Below, piece after piece: positions 35,013-43,910 of a DNA stretch of 57,093 nucleotides. Source of the DNA: Acidobacteriaceae bacterium (GTDB lineage Bacteria; Acidobacteriota; Terriglobia; Terriglobales; Acidobacteriaceae); assembly GCA_030040425.1 (NCBI GenBank), contig JASHTS010000038.1, positions 1-57,093 of the forward strand, written 5' to 3'. The translations under genes and the position numbers were made by a program. Under the pieces are notes generated by a model, which was not told the DNA's origin, ran no database searches, and saw nothing but the letters and a program-made list of their open reading frames with translations. Every line of letters begins with the position of its first letter. The first letter of the stretch is position 1.

Positions 35013-37409
35013 GTGGCTGCGACCCCTCATCGTCCGGTGGAACCTCGCGCTCCGCTTCTGCGCGGTCCTAAGTCCCTTGCGCCGGGCCGCGAAGTGGAAG
35101 AGGACAAGCGCGAAGACGATCGCAAATCGCAGCGGAAAGCGGGGCAAGGATCGGATCCGGCCCGTCGCCGTCGCCTGGGCGCACCGGTTCCCGCCTATCG
35201 CCGCCGAAAAATTGCCGGCCGATCCGCGCTCGTCGTTTTGCTGGTGCTCGCCGCAGTCACTGGTTCGCTCGCCGGACTCGTGCTCGTTTATTCCGTCGAT
35301 CTGCCGCAGATCGGCGAACTCGAAAACTATCGCCCCGCCACCCTGACCGATCTCTACGACCGCAACGGCAAGCTCATCGGCTCCTTCGCTCTCGAGCGGC
35401 GCATCGTGGTCGGCTACGACGATTTCGCGCCCATCCTGCGCGAGGCCGTGATTTCGATTGAAGACAAGAACTTCGAGTCGCACTGGGGCATCAACGTCTT
35501 CCGCGTTGCGGGCGCGGCCTGGCATGACATTCGCTCGAAAGGCCGCGCGCAGGGCGCCTCCACGCTCACCATGCAGCTTGCCCGCGATCTCTTTCTTTCC
35601 GACGAGCGCACCGCTTCGCGCAAGATTCAGGAGGCCTATCTTGCCATTCAGATTGAGCGCGCCTTCACCAAGGAACAGATCTTCACTCTTTACGGCAACC
35701 AGATCTATCTCGGCAGCGGCAATTACGGTTTCGAGGCCGCGTCGGAGTACTACTTCTCGAAACACGCGAAAGACCTGAACCTTACCGAAGCCGCGCTGCT
35801 CGCGGGCCTGCCCAAGGGGCCCGTCGCGTTTTCCCCGGTTTTGAATCCCGAGCGCGCCCTGCGCCGGCGCAACCTGGTGCTGAGCGAGATGGAGTCCGAC
35901 GGCGTGATCACGCACGTGCAGGCGGAAATGGCCCGCGCCGCGCCCTTGGGCCTGCACATCACGCAACCCGAGGGCTCCGTGGCGCCGTGGTTCCAGGAGG
36001 AGGTGCGCCGCGAACTCGATAAGCGTTTTGGCAGCGAAGAGGTACACGAGGCCGGCCTGCGCGTAGACACCACGCTCGACCTCGACCTGCAGGAGGCTGC
36101 GAACCGCGCTGTCGAGGATGGCCTGACGGCCTACGAGCATCGCCGCGGATGGAAAGGGCATCTTGAAAACGTGCTGGCCGAGGGCGCCACGCTCGATGGC
36201 TACAGGCATCCTGACTGGGCGCTCGCCTACGGCCCCGGCGAATACGTGCACGCACTTGTGACCCGCGTGTTGCCGCTCGAGATCGACGCCCGCGTGGGCG
36301 CGAATCCGATTCTCATTCTTCCTCCCGACTGGCAGTGGACGGGCGTGCGTTATGCCGATGCGCTGGTCAAGCCCGGCGACATCATCTACGTGCATTTAAC
36401 GGCAACCCTGGACGGCGATGCGCGCCGCGCCGCGCTGGAGCAGGACTCCGGCGCACAAGGGGCGCTCCTGGCCATGGACAACACCAGCGGCGACGTGCTG
36501 GCCATGGTGGGCGGCCGCGACTACGAGCTCTCCGTCTTCAACCGCGCCACACAGGCCGAAAGACAGGTGGGCTCGAGCTTCAAACCGTATGTCTACACCG
36601 CGGCCATTGAAGACGGCGTCAGGCCGACTGACATCGTGATGGACACGCCCGTCAGATTCGGCGGCTACCGCCCGCACGACTATGAGAACAACTTCAAAGG
36701 CGCCATGACCGTGGCCGAAGCCTTCGCCGAGTCGCGCAACATTCCCGCGCTGCGGCTGGCGGCGCGCGTGGGCATTCCCAAGGTCATCGCTCTGGCTCAT
36801 CATTTCGGCGTCACTTCGGAGATTCCGCCTTATCTGCCCATCGCTCTCGGCGCCGTCGAAATCACCCTCCAGGAGCAGGTAGCTTCGTATTCCGTATTTC
36901 CCAATGACGGCGTACGCGTTTCGCCGCGGCTTATCCGCAAGGTCTCAAATGCCGATGGCATCACGCTCTGGGAAGATAAGCCCACGGTCACGGAAGTTAT
37001 CGATCAGCAGACTGCGCGCACCATGATGTCGATGCTCAAGGGCGTCACCGAGCACGGCACCGGTCAGCAGGCGGCCAAGCTCGATCACGCTCTCGGCGGA
37101 AAGACAGGAACGACGAGCGACTTTACCGATGCGTGGTTCCTCGGCTTCTCACCGTCGGTCACTTGCGGCGTGTGGGTCGGTTACGACAGCCGCGAATCGC
37201 TCGGCGACAAGGAAACGGGCGCCGAAGCCGCGCTGCCCATCTGGATCAACTTCATGAAAGAGGCCATCGTGGGCAAAGACGATGAACAGTTCCCCGGCGA
37301 CGAACAGTCAACGCCGATGGACGAAGCCGCCAACCAGCTTGCCAAATCCCGCGCCCCTTCGCTGCGTACTGTTTCCGGCCCGAGAGTGGGAAACCACGCG
37401 GTCCGATAA
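35013..37409 (+). CDS. Penicillin-binding protein 1A-type (class A, bifunctional)
   Basis: A 798-residue peptidoglycan synthase. It has a long basic cytoplasmic tail (1-70), one helix (about 71-93, SALVVLLVLAAVTGSLAGLVL), a GT51 transglycosylase (catalytic Glu near 149 in ISIEDKNFESHWG; GASTLTMQLARDLF), then a transpeptidase with SSFK (Ser near 521), SRN and KTGTT (near 695). It polymerises lipid II and cross-links strands in the periplasm. The GTG at 35013 has AGAGG 5 bases upstream. It is the size and order of PBP1A/1B; I do not assign a symbol. It follows the pseudo-CtpA gene by 257 bases. Confidence 0.95.
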   Translation: MAATPHRPVEPRAPLLRGPKSLAPGREVEEDKREDDRKSQRKAGQGSDPARRRRLGAPVPAYRRRKIAGRSALVVLLVLAAVTGSLAGLVLVYSVDLPQIGELENYRPATLTDLYDRNGKLIGSFALERRIVVGYDDFAPILREAVISIEDKNFESHWGINVFRVAGAAWHDIRSKGRAQGASTLTMQLARDLFLSDERTASRKIQEAYLAIQIERAFTKEQIFTLYGNQIYLGSGNYGFEAASEYYFSKHAKDLNLTEAALLAGLPKGPVAFSPVLNPERALRRRNLVLSEMESDGVITHVQAEMARAAPLGLHITQPEGSVAPWFQEEVRRELDKRFGSEEVHEAGLRVDTTLDLDLQEAANRAVEDGLTAYEHRRGWKGHLENVLAEGATLDGYRHPDWALAYGPGEYVHALVTRVLPLEIDARVGANPILILPPDWQWTGVRYADALVKPGDIIYVHLTATLDGDARRAALEQDSGAQGALLAMDNTSGDVLAMVGGRDYELSVFNRATQAERQVGSSFKPYVYTAAIEDGVRPTDIVMDTPVRFGGYRPHDYENNFKGAMTVAEAFAESRNIPALRLAARVGIPKVIALAHHFGVTSEIPPYLPIALGAVEITLQEQVASYSVFPNDGVRVSPRLIRKVSNADGITLWEDKPTVTEVIDQQTARTMMSMLKGVTEHGTGQQAAKLDHALGGKTGTTSDFTDAWFLGFSPSVTCGVWVGYDSRESLGDKETGAEAALPIWINFMKEAIVGKDDEQFPGDEQSTPMDEAANQLAKSRAPSLRTVSGPRVGNHAVR

Positions 37410-37414
37410 ACCTT

Positions 37415-37462
37415 ATCCCTATTCCTGTTCCCTGTTCCCTACTCCCTATTCCCTATCTTGAT
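37415..37462. repeat. Heptamer array H2, TTCCCTR units
   Basis: ATCCCTA, TTCCTG (one base short), TTCCCTG, TTCCCTA, CTCCCTA, TTCCCTA, TCTTGAT. The array contains the stop codon of ribF (37439-37441), and the last codons of that gene (KIGNRE) are written in repeat sequence. Confidence 0.75.
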
Positions 37463-38461
37463 CCCCCGGAAATACCGCTGCGCCCGCGCCACGTCTTTCA
37501 TAATCTGTGTGCGCAGCGCCTCGGGCGAAGGAAATTTGATCTCGCCGCGCAGGCGCAGCAGAAATTCGAGCTCGAGGGGCGTGTCCTCGTTGAGGTCCAA
37601 TGGCTCGAAGTTGAGAATGTGCGTCTCGACCGCAAACGACGGCTCGCCAAACGTGGGCCGGTTGCCGACATTGGTCACGGCTTCAAAGAAGCGGCCCGCC
37701 TCGCCAACCCGAGAAACGACCTTGAGTCGTGTTACGTAGACACCGAGCGCCGGCAGCAGGCCGCCGTAAGGCGCGAGGTTCACCGTGGGCACCGCCAGCC
37801 GCGAGCCGATGCCGCGCCCGCGCGCCGGCGCTGAAAGCACGGTGAACGGCCGGCCGAGCATCCAGCGCGCGCGGCGCATGTCACCCGCAGAGACGAGCGC
37901 GCGCACCGCCGAGCTCGATACCTCCAGGCCGCGCACATGCACCGCATCGTGCACGCACACGCTGAAACCGAACTCCGCGCCGAAAGCCGCCAGCTCTTCG
38001 ACGCCCGCAGCGGCGCGATGCCCGAAGCGGAAGTTTCGTCCCTCGTGCACGCGGCGCACGCCCAGTGCGCCCACCAGGATGCGCTGGACGAACTCACGCG
38101 GTGTGAGCTGCGCGAGCGCTGCATCGAAGGGAAGCACCAGCACCGCGTCGAGACCCGTTCCGCCGGGACCGGTTCCGGCGAGCAGCCGCAGCCGCTCCGC
38201 CGTCGGCGTGATCAGCTTCGGCGCCTTCGCCGGCCGCAACACCTGCTCCGGATGGGGATCGAAAGTGACCGCAATACCCCGTCCATCGAAGGCGCGCGCA
38301 TCGGCGATCACGGCTGCAAGAATCTCGCGATGCCCCAGGTGCACGCCGTCGAAGTTGCCCACGGCCACGGCCGAAGGCCCGAATCCCGTCGGCACCTCGG
38401 CGAGCGAGCGGAAAATGGGCACGCCGCCTGACTCGTTCGGACTCCACGGATGTTCGCTCAT
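37439..38461 (-). CDS. ribF: Riboflavin kinase / FAD synthetase
   Basis: A 340-residue bifunctional enzyme that makes FMN and then FAD from riboflavin and ATP. The N-terminal nucleotidyltransferase has AVAVGNFDGVHLGHREIL, VTFDPHPEQV, NFRFGH and SSSAVRALV. The C-terminal riboflavin kinase has GIGSRLAVPTVNLAPYG, TNVGNRPTFG and ETHILNF. The start ATG shares bases with the stop of the upstream metallo-hydrolase (ATGA), so the two are translationally coupled. The extreme C-terminus lies in heptamer array H2. Confidence 0.96.
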   Translation of the reverse strand: MSEHPWSPNESGGVPIFRSLAEVPTGFGPSAVAVGNFDGVHLGHREILAAVIADARAFDGRGIAVTFDPHPEQVLRPAKAPKLITPTAERLRLLAGTGPGGTGLDAVLVLPFDAALAQLTPREFVQRILVGALGVRRVHEGRNFRFGHRAAAGVEELAAFGAEFGFSVCVHDAVHVRGLEVSSSAVRALVSAGDMRRARWMLGRPFTVLSAPARGRGIGSRLAVPTVNLAPYGGLLPALGVYVTRLKVVSRVGEAGRFFEAVTNVGNRPTFGEPSFAVETHILNFEPLDLNEDTPLELEFLLRLRGEIKFPSPEALRTQIMKDVARAQRYFRGIKIGNRE

Positions 38462-39273
38462 AGCGTGACGGGTACGCTCAACCCGTCGTAGGCCAATTGC
38501 GCGTTTGCGGGCAGCCGGGCGTTGGTCTCCTCGTGGCCCAGGTCGTGCGCGATGTGCGTGAACCACGTTTGCCGCGCGCCGATGCGCTGCGCCCAGGCGA
38601 GCGCCTGCTCCAGAGTGGCGTGGCTCGGGTGCGGCGTGTGGCGCAGGGCAGAAAGCACAAGTACCTCGACACCCTCCAGCAGCGCAAAGCTCGCGTCCGG
38701 AATCGCGCTCACGTCGGTCAGGTAAGCGGCGCCGCCGAAGCGAAACCCGTCGATCGCCTGCTCGCCGTGCCTCACCGGCACGCGCCAAAAATCTACGCCA
38801 TGCACGGGATTGTGCTCGGCGAGCGGCTCAAGCTTCACCCGCGCGCGGTTGATGTACGTGGCTGCCGGGGAAAATGTGTAATCGAAGATCTTCTCGAGAA
38901 TTTCGATCGTCGGCGGCGAGGCGTAAAGCGGAATAGGCCCCGATTCGCGGCTCGCCGCGAAACTCAAGGGGCGCAGATCGTCCATGCCCAGCATGTGATC
39001 GGCGTGACCATGCGTGTAGAAGACGGCGTCCACGCGTTTCAGGTTGGCGCGCAGCGCCTGCATGCGAAAATCGGGTCCGGTGTCGATCACGACCGCGCGC
39101 TCCTTACCAGGCTCGCGCTCAACATCTGCCCCACCTTCGCGCCAGGTGACGAGCACCGAAGGACGCAATCGGCGGTCGTGCGGATCGGTCGAGGTGCAAA
39201 CCTTGCAGGCGCAGCCGAGCGACGGCACGCCCATCGAGGTTCCCGAACCGAGAAATGTCAGCTTGCCTTCCAT
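38458..39273 (-). CDS. MBL-fold metallo-hydrolase, PhnP-like
   Basis: A 271-residue metallo-beta-lactamase-fold hydrolase. The zinc motif is THGHADH; the N-terminal LTFLGSGTSMGVPSLGCACKVC resembles PhnP-like phosphodiesterases, including a Cys cluster that can bind a structural Zn. Further ligand candidates are Asp in LTDVSAIP and His in THIAHDLGHEE. Such enzymes cleave cyclic phosphodiesters, but no phn gene is nearby, so the substrate is open. It overlaps ribF by 4 bases. Confidence 0.9.
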   Translation of the reverse strand: MEGKLTFLGSGTSMGVPSLGCACKVCTSTDPHDRRLRPSVLVTWREGGADVEREPGKERAVVIDTGPDFRMQALRANLKRVDAVFYTHGHADHMLGMDDLRPLSFAASRESGPIPLYASPPTIEILEKIFDYTFSPAATYINRARVKLEPLAEHNPVHGVDFWRVPVRHGEQAIDGFRFGGAAYLTDVSAIPDASFALLEGVEVLVLSALRHTPHPSHATLEQALAWAQRIGARQTWFTHIAHDLGHEETNARLPANAQLAYDGLSVPVTL

Positions 39274-39335
39274 CGGGTCCTGTATTCGAGCCGATCGTCA
39301 ACCAGGAGCGGGACGCGAGCCGGCAAACGCAAAGT

Positions 39336-39370
39336 CCTGATCCCGGTTCCCTGAAACCTGATCTCTGTTT
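39336..39370. repeat. Heptamer array H3, five 7-base units
   Basis: CCTGATC, CCGGTTC, CCTGAAA, CCTGATC, TCTGTTT. Exactly 35 bases, ending on the first base of the DUF1844 stop codon (39370-39372). Confidence 0.65.
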
Positions 39371-40008
39371 TACTTCTTGCCTGGCGGCGGAGCGGGATTG
39401 GGAACGCCCTGCATGTTGATCATGCTGCTCAACTCGAGGAAGGCCATGCGGCACTCGAACAGCACTGCCTGCAAAGCGCGGTCTTCGGCGTCAGTGAGAT
39501 TGCCGCGGGTCTTTTCAGCCAGGATGCCGAGAAGATCGATGGTGTTGCGCGCGCCCAGAATGTCCACCCGCGGCCGCTGGCCCTCCTGCGTGCCTGCGCC
39601 CATCTGGATCATCGCCGAGACGTAAAGCTGCTGCACCAGGTGCTCGAAGCTGAGCGGCGGCTGCTTGCCCACGCCCGGGTTCTGCGCCCGGATCAGGTCC
39701 TCGATGCGCTCCGCCGAGGCGTCATAGGCATTCTTTTGCTCGCGGCTCTCCTCGGCCGTGGGCGCGGCCGGAAAATCGGGCGGAAAGCCGGCTTCGGCTT
39801 CCTCGTCCGGTGCGACCGGGTTCGGGGTTTCCGCCTTCGCTGGCGGCATCTGCGCTGCAGCTTCGCGCTTCGGCTCGCTGGTTACCAGCCGCGGCCCGGC
39901 GCCCGGTTCGGGCGGCGCAGCGGGAGGAGCGGGCATTTGCGTCTCCTGCTCTTCCTCTGCCTTGATCTTGCGCCGATCGATGACCTCGAATTTCGGAGTA
40001 TCGCTCAT
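39370..40008 (-). CDS. DUF1844 domain protein
   Basis: A 212-residue protein. The first 90 residues are disordered and rich in Glu, Pro and Ala; the folded DUF1844 part is about 115-205 (LSFEHLVQQLYVSAMIQMG, ARNTIDLLGILAEKTRGNL). DUF1844 is a small helical family of unknown function, found often in Acidobacteria and Planctomycetes. The ATG at 40008 has GGGAG 5 bases upstream. It follows ygfZ by 36 bases and is probably co-transcribed with ygfZ, the MBL hydrolase and ribF. Confidence 0.9.
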   Translation of the reverse strand: MSDTPKFEVIDRRKIKAEEEQETQMPAPPAAPPEPGAGPRLVTSEPKREAAAQMPPAKAETPNPVAPDEEAEAGFPPDFPAAPTAEESREQKNAYDASAERIEDLIRAQNPGVGKQPPLSFEHLVQQLYVSAMIQMGAGTQEGQRPRVDILGARNTIDLLGILAEKTRGNLTDAEDRALQAVLFECRMAFLELSSMINMQGVPNPAPPPGKK

Positions 40009-40044
40009 GGCTCCCTGTCTCACTCGAGCTTAGTTGCGTTGCGG

Positions 40045-41256
40045 CTATGCCAGTACCGGCGGCGCCGCCAGGATGCGGGCCGTTCCGGCTTTCTTCCCCT
40101 CGGCATAGGTAAACGGCTGATCGGCCTCCTCGGCCTCGGCGCGGATCATGGCCAGCGCAAACACGCGCTCGCCCTTTGCCAGGGGCAGCGCCGCCGCGCT
40201 GGTAATCTGTCCCGCCGGCTCGCCGTTCTCGCGCTTGAGCTCCGTGCCGGACGCGGGTGCCGGCCCCGAGAGCTCCAGCGGCCGCAGATGGCGGTGCACG
40301 TTGCCGCGTGAGCGGATGCGCTCCACGATCTCCTGGCCCAGGTAGCAACCCTTGCTGAAGTGCAGTGCGCGCATCTGCGAAGTCTCCTGCGGCAAATCCC
40401 TTTCCACCATGTCGATGCCGTAAGCCGGAATCCCCTCGGCGATGCGCAGCTTTTCGAGCGAGGCCGTGCCCGTGGGCACCGCTCCCGCCGTGCGCAGGCA
40501 CGACCACAGCTTGGGCAATCCCGCCGAGGGCAGCCAGACCTCGAAATGGGGCGCAAGGACGCCATAGCCGCGGACGATTTTCAGGTCGATGCCGTTCCAC
40601 TCCACACGAGCACCGGTCATCGGCTGCAGAAACACCGGCAGGCCCACCCGTTCCAGCACCTCGGCAGCCTGCGGGCCGGTCAGCCCCGCCGCGGTTTCCG
40701 ATCCTGCTTCGCCCACCTGCTCCTCGCCCAGCGGAATCAGCTCCACGTCGTCCATGATGATGTAGTGATTGAGATGGGCCATCAGCTTGTCGTACTGGTC
40801 GGCCGCAATCTCCAGTTCCAGTCCCGATTCGCCCGCAAATGGCGTCCCTGCAAGCTGATCCCCGTTCCGTTGTCCCTCGGGCGCGGGCTTCCGCCGTTGC
40901 GGCGATTGCTCCTCGCCCTCGCGCCACACCGTCAGGTCGCCCTGGATGCGCCCCTGCGCATTCAGCACCAGGTTCCACGCGCCCGAATTAGGGAAAAGAT
41001 CGTTGACCGTGTTGGTCACCATCCCGCTCAGCCAGCGGAAGCGGTCAGGACCGCGGACGGCCACCCGCCGCATCCAGCCCAGGTCGTGCAACGCGGCCCC
41101 TCTCGTCAGAGCGGCTATTTCCAGCTCTCGTGCGTCCAACTCTTCAGGGGTAAGCACGCCGCGATACACCACCAGTTCGCGGGGCGTGCCCCCGGACTCG
41201 AGCATCGCGGCCAGCGCGGTAGTCTGCAGGTTTGCGGCAAGATCGGTTTCAGGCAT
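40045..41256 (-). CDS. ygfZ: YgfZ-like tetrahydrofolate-binding Fe-S assembly protein
   Basis: A 403-residue GcvT-like folate-binding protein. The signature KGCYLGQE (FSKGCYLGQEIVERI) is intact; YgfZ members use it in repair or assembly of Fe-S proteins with tetrahydrofolate. It lacks the rest of the glycine cleavage system. Between GDLTVWREGEE and LELEIAADQ, where homologs have a short turn, there is an extra loop of about 25 residues (QRRKPAPEGQRNGDQLAG) coded in part by heptamer array H4. It is the first gene of the minus-strand group. Confidence 0.93.
   Translation of the reverse strand: MPETDLAANLQTTALAAMLESGGTPRELVVYRGVLTPEELDARELEIAALTRGAALHDLGWMRRVAVRGPDRFRWLSGMVTNTVNDLFPNSGAWNLVLNAQGRIQGDLTVWREGEEQSPQRRKPAPEGQRNGDQLAGTPFAGESGLELEIAADQYDKLMAHLNHYIIMDDVELIPLGEEQVGEAGSETAAGLTGPQAAEVLERVGLPVFLQPMTGARVEWNGIDLKIVRGYGVLAPHFEVWLPSAGLPKLWSCLRTAGAVPTGTASLEKLRIAEGIPAYGIDMVERDLPQETSQMRALHFSKGCYLGQEIVERIRSRGNVHRHLRPLELSGPAPASGTELKRENGEPAGQITSAAALPLAKGERVFALAMIRAEAEEADQPFTYAEGKKAGTARILAAPPVLA
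40847..40881. repeat. Heptamer array H4 inside ygfZ
   Basis: CCTGCAA, GCTGATC, CCCGTTC, CGTTGTC, CCTCGGG. It has the same length and style as H1 and H3, but lies within a reading frame and is translated as part of an extra loop. Confidence 0.55.
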
Positions 41257-41432
41257 GGGAGAAAATCATTCCGTTATGCGGATTTTTGCGCCTGGAGTTG
41301 GCCTAAGTCCGCATCCTGATTATAGCCTTGGAGGTGGATGCCGGGGCTGGCAAGCGAGCCCCGCGGGACGCCCTCGGTCGCGGAGATTTCAGCCGACGTG
41401 CGTCGCGAGAGGAGAACCGGGTGGGATATACG

Positions 41433-43082
41433 ATGAACGCACCGCACTTGAGTTCGCCTTATAGCTCGGGCTGGCCTTGGGGCGCGGCCGTCGCGGCTGT
41501 CGCCCTTTTTCTGGTCACCTGCGCAGCAGCGGCGCAGTCCGCGCCGCCGGCGGGTCAGGCCGCGCAGACCAATCCCCCGGGCGATGCCGTCTCCGGCGCC
41601 TCGCACATTACACCCGAGCAGGCAAAGCAGCTCTTCGCGCTGGTCGACCAGTTGATGAAGTTTGCTTCCGACGAGACTGGCCTGCCCATCAAGAGCACCG
41701 TCAAGCGCCAGCTCATTACCCGCGCGGCCGTTGAAAAGTACCTTGAGGACAAATTCAACGAGGATGAAGGCGCCAAGCGTCTCGAACGCGATGAAATCGT
41801 GCTCAAGAAGTTCGGCCTCCTCGACCACGACTTCAACCTCAGGCCATTCCTTCTCTCGCTGCTCACCGAGCAGATCGAAGCCTTTTACGACTCGAAGACC
41901 AAGACCGTGAATCTGCTCGATTGGGTGGACGCGGACGAGCAGAAGCCCGCGCTCGCCCATGAGCTCACCCATGCGCTTCAGGACCAGCACAGCGATCTGG
42001 ACAAGTGGGACGACCAGACTCCCGACGACGTCTCCACTGACGCCGCCGGCGATACCGAGCACCTGGCCAAAGACGAGATGGACACTGCGCGCGACGCCGT
42101 GGCCGAGGGCCAGGCAACCGCGGTCATGTTCGATTACGTCCTCAAGCCCATGGGCAAGAGCCTCATCAAGGATCCCGAAGTGCTGGACATTCTGAAGGAC
42201 CAGATGACCGGCTCGGACAATTCGCCCATCATGGCCCGCGCGCCGCTTCTGCTCTCCGAGTCCATGCTTTTTCCGTATCGCGATGGTCTGAGCTTTGAGC
42301 AGGACATCTGGATGGACCAGGGACAGACCGCCGCGTTCGCCGGTGCGCTGGACCGCCCGCCGACTTCGACCTGGGAGATCATCAATCCCCGCGAATACGA
42401 GCGCCATGGCATTCCCGCAATTCCGCTGCTGCCCGATATCCATCCGCTGGTCGACAAGCTCTACAGACCCTACGATATCGGCCAGGTGGGCGAGCTCGAT
42501 CTGCACATTCTGACCGAGCTCTTCGGCGGCGATGCAGCCTCGAGCGACCTGACGCCGGCATGGAATGGCGGCATCTACTGGGCCGGCCAGTTGCGCAGCG
42601 CCACCACGCCCGCAGAGCAGGCGAGCACGGCTTCGCTGGCCATGTTTTATCTCTCCGCATGGAGAAACGAGGCTTCCGCCGACGCATTCGCCAAGCTCTA
42701 CGCCAACAACCTGGCGCGGAAATACTCGGCCGTGCATCGCGTTTCGGCCGCGTCCAGCTCGGTTCCCGATGACGCCGGCGATGTGGAGCAGGTTTATACC
42801 ACCAATGAAGGCCCGGTTGTGATCACCACGCGCGGCAAGCTCGTCTTCGTCTCTGAAAGCTTTCCGCTGCCGCTGGCGCACAAGCTCACTGCGCTCATCC
42901 TCGACGGGCAAGGTGGAGGCGCTCTGCGCATGGCGCGGCGCGAAAACTTGGAGGCTGCTCCATCAGGTGCTCATGCCGTAGCGCCCGCCGGCCAGCCGCT
43001 CTCCGCCGATTTCGTGCGCTTCTTTGAGAACTGCGGCGTGCTGAAAGCCGTGGTCGACGCCTCTCTGCGCTCCGCGCGCTAG
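41433..43082 (+). CDS. Secreted HExxH metalloprotein of unknown substrate
   Basis: A 549-residue protein with a signal peptide (AAVAALFLVTCAAAAQSA) and a gluzincin-type zinc site: His176-Glu177-x-x-His180 (LAHELTHALQDQH) with Glu225 in AVAEGQATAV as likely third ligand. The middle carries a conserved-looking PREYERHGIPAIPLL block; the C-terminal part (about 400-545) looks like a separate alpha/beta domain. The ATG at 41433 is chosen for its signal peptide. Peptidase activity is likely but unproven. It is divergent from ygfZ. Confidence 0.85.
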   Translation: MNAPHLSSPYSSGWPWGAAVAAVALFLVTCAAAAQSAPPAGQAAQTNPPGDAVSGASHITPEQAKQLFALVDQLMKFASDETGLPIKSTVKRQLITRAAVEKYLEDKFNEDEGAKRLERDEIVLKKFGLLDHDFNLRPFLLSLLTEQIEAFYDSKTKTVNLLDWVDADEQKPALAHELTHALQDQHSDLDKWDDQTPDDVSTDAAGDTEHLAKDEMDTARDAVAEGQATAVMFDYVLKPMGKSLIKDPEVLDILKDQMTGSDNSPIMARAPLLLSESMLFPYRDGLSFEQDIWMDQGQTAAFAGALDRPPTSTWEIINPREYERHGIPAIPLLPDIHPLVDKLYRPYDIGQVGELDLHILTELFGGDAASSDLTPAWNGGIYWAGQLRSATTPAEQASTASLAMFYLSAWRNEASADAFAKLYANNLARKYSAVHRVSAASSSVPDDAGDVEQVYTTNEGPVVITTRGKLVFVSESFPLPLAHKLTALILDGQGGGALRMARRENLEAAPSGAHAVAPAGQPLSADFVRFFENCGVLKAVVDASLRSAR

Positions 43083-43143
43083 CGCGCAACTCCCCGCGTT
43101 CCCGGCTGGGCCCACGCCCGCGGCCTGCGTGCAACGGAGTGCA

Positions 43144-43371
43144 TCAGCACCCATGCCATTCCTTGTGCAGCTCCAGGCACTCTTTCAGAGTGGTGACGCG
43201 CTCCTGCAACAGCGCATGCTCCTGGCGAAGCGCGGCAAATGCGGCTTGCGCTTCCGCCCCCTTTTCGGAACAAAGCAGATGCGCCCTCCTCGACTTTTCT
43301 GAAAGCGCGCTCAGGGCCAGATTGACCTTGTTCTGAATGGCGTTTCGTTCTTGGCAGAGGTTGAACGGCAT
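43144..43371 (-). CDS. Possible small coiled-coil protein
   Basis: A 75-residue frame, heptad-like through most of its length (IQNKVNLALSALSEK, LRQEHALLQERVTTLKECL), ending in EWHGC. No ribosome binding site precedes its ATG. It is convergent with the HExxH gene. The amino-acid pattern looks real; the start is doubtful. Confidence 0.45.
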   Translation of the reverse strand: MPFNLCQERNAIQNKVNLALSALSEKSRRAHLLCSEKGAEAQAAFAALRQEHALLQERVTTLKECLELHKEWHGC

Positions 43372-43560
43372 GATCGTACCGGTAGATACAATCCACTATA
43401 CCCCCCCCGGTATGCTCAAACTTTCTCTTCTCTCATCCGGCTTCTGCAGTCCTTGCGAGAGGCGCGCGAGCCGGGGCGCGATCGTGGAGATCCCGGCATT
43501 TCGGGAATCGGAAGCGTGGACGAAGGAGAAAAGCCTGTGCCGGGAAAGCTCGAACTGCTG

Positions 43561-43753
43561 ATGGGACCCATGAGGAGCAACGAGATTGCTGAGCTGATGC
43601 GCCGCGCCGATTGCGCCTGCGGCGCGCGCGCTTCACTCGCAGCGGCTCATCGAGGGCAACCCCGCGCCTTATGACAGCCCCATCAAAATGCCTGGCGACG
43701 CCTGCGAGCCGCGCTGCGCCGAGCATTTTGTGCTGCCCGGCCGCCCGCATTGA
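43561..43753 (+). pseudogene. Frameshifted remnant of a small protein gene
   Basis: An ATG at 43561 opens MGPMRSNEIAELMRRA; after about 16 codons, the coding-like frame continues one base over, as ALHSQRLIEGNPAPYD and on through CEPRCAEHFVLPGRPH to a TGA at 43751-43753. The second frame has strong third-position GC and a natural composition but no start codon of its own (TGA at 43595). Joined by a +1 shift they give a plausible protein of about 64 residues. The family is unknown. A sequencing error could also explain this. Confidence 0.4.
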
Positions 43754-43898
43754 TCTCCGGTCTCCGAAAGATCCGCCAAACAAGAACCGATGTCTTCCTG
43801 AGCGGAGCAGGCCGCGCAGCGGCGTGCGCAGTCGAAGGACCTGCGGTTGCTTTCCTCGGCGCGCTGCTGTCCTTCACTCCCGCTAACTGGCAACGCCG

Positions 43899-43904
43899 TA
43901 CAAT
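43899..43904 (+). promoter_or_regulatory. -10-like box for a possible leaderless transcript
   Basis: TACAAT lies 7 bases from the ATG at 43911, where transcription from it would begin. No Shine-Dalgarno and no strong -35 are seen. Confidence 0.35.
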
Positions 43905-43910
43905 GCCCCT

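Larger units (their letters stand above)
43372..43910. other. Intergenic region with a broken ORF and a -10 box
   Basis: 539 bases before the M20 peptidase. It contains a coding-like but disrupted ORF (43561-43753) and a possible promoter at 43899-43904. The run of eight or more C at about 43400-43409 is unusual. Nothing else is recognised. Confidence 0.5.
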
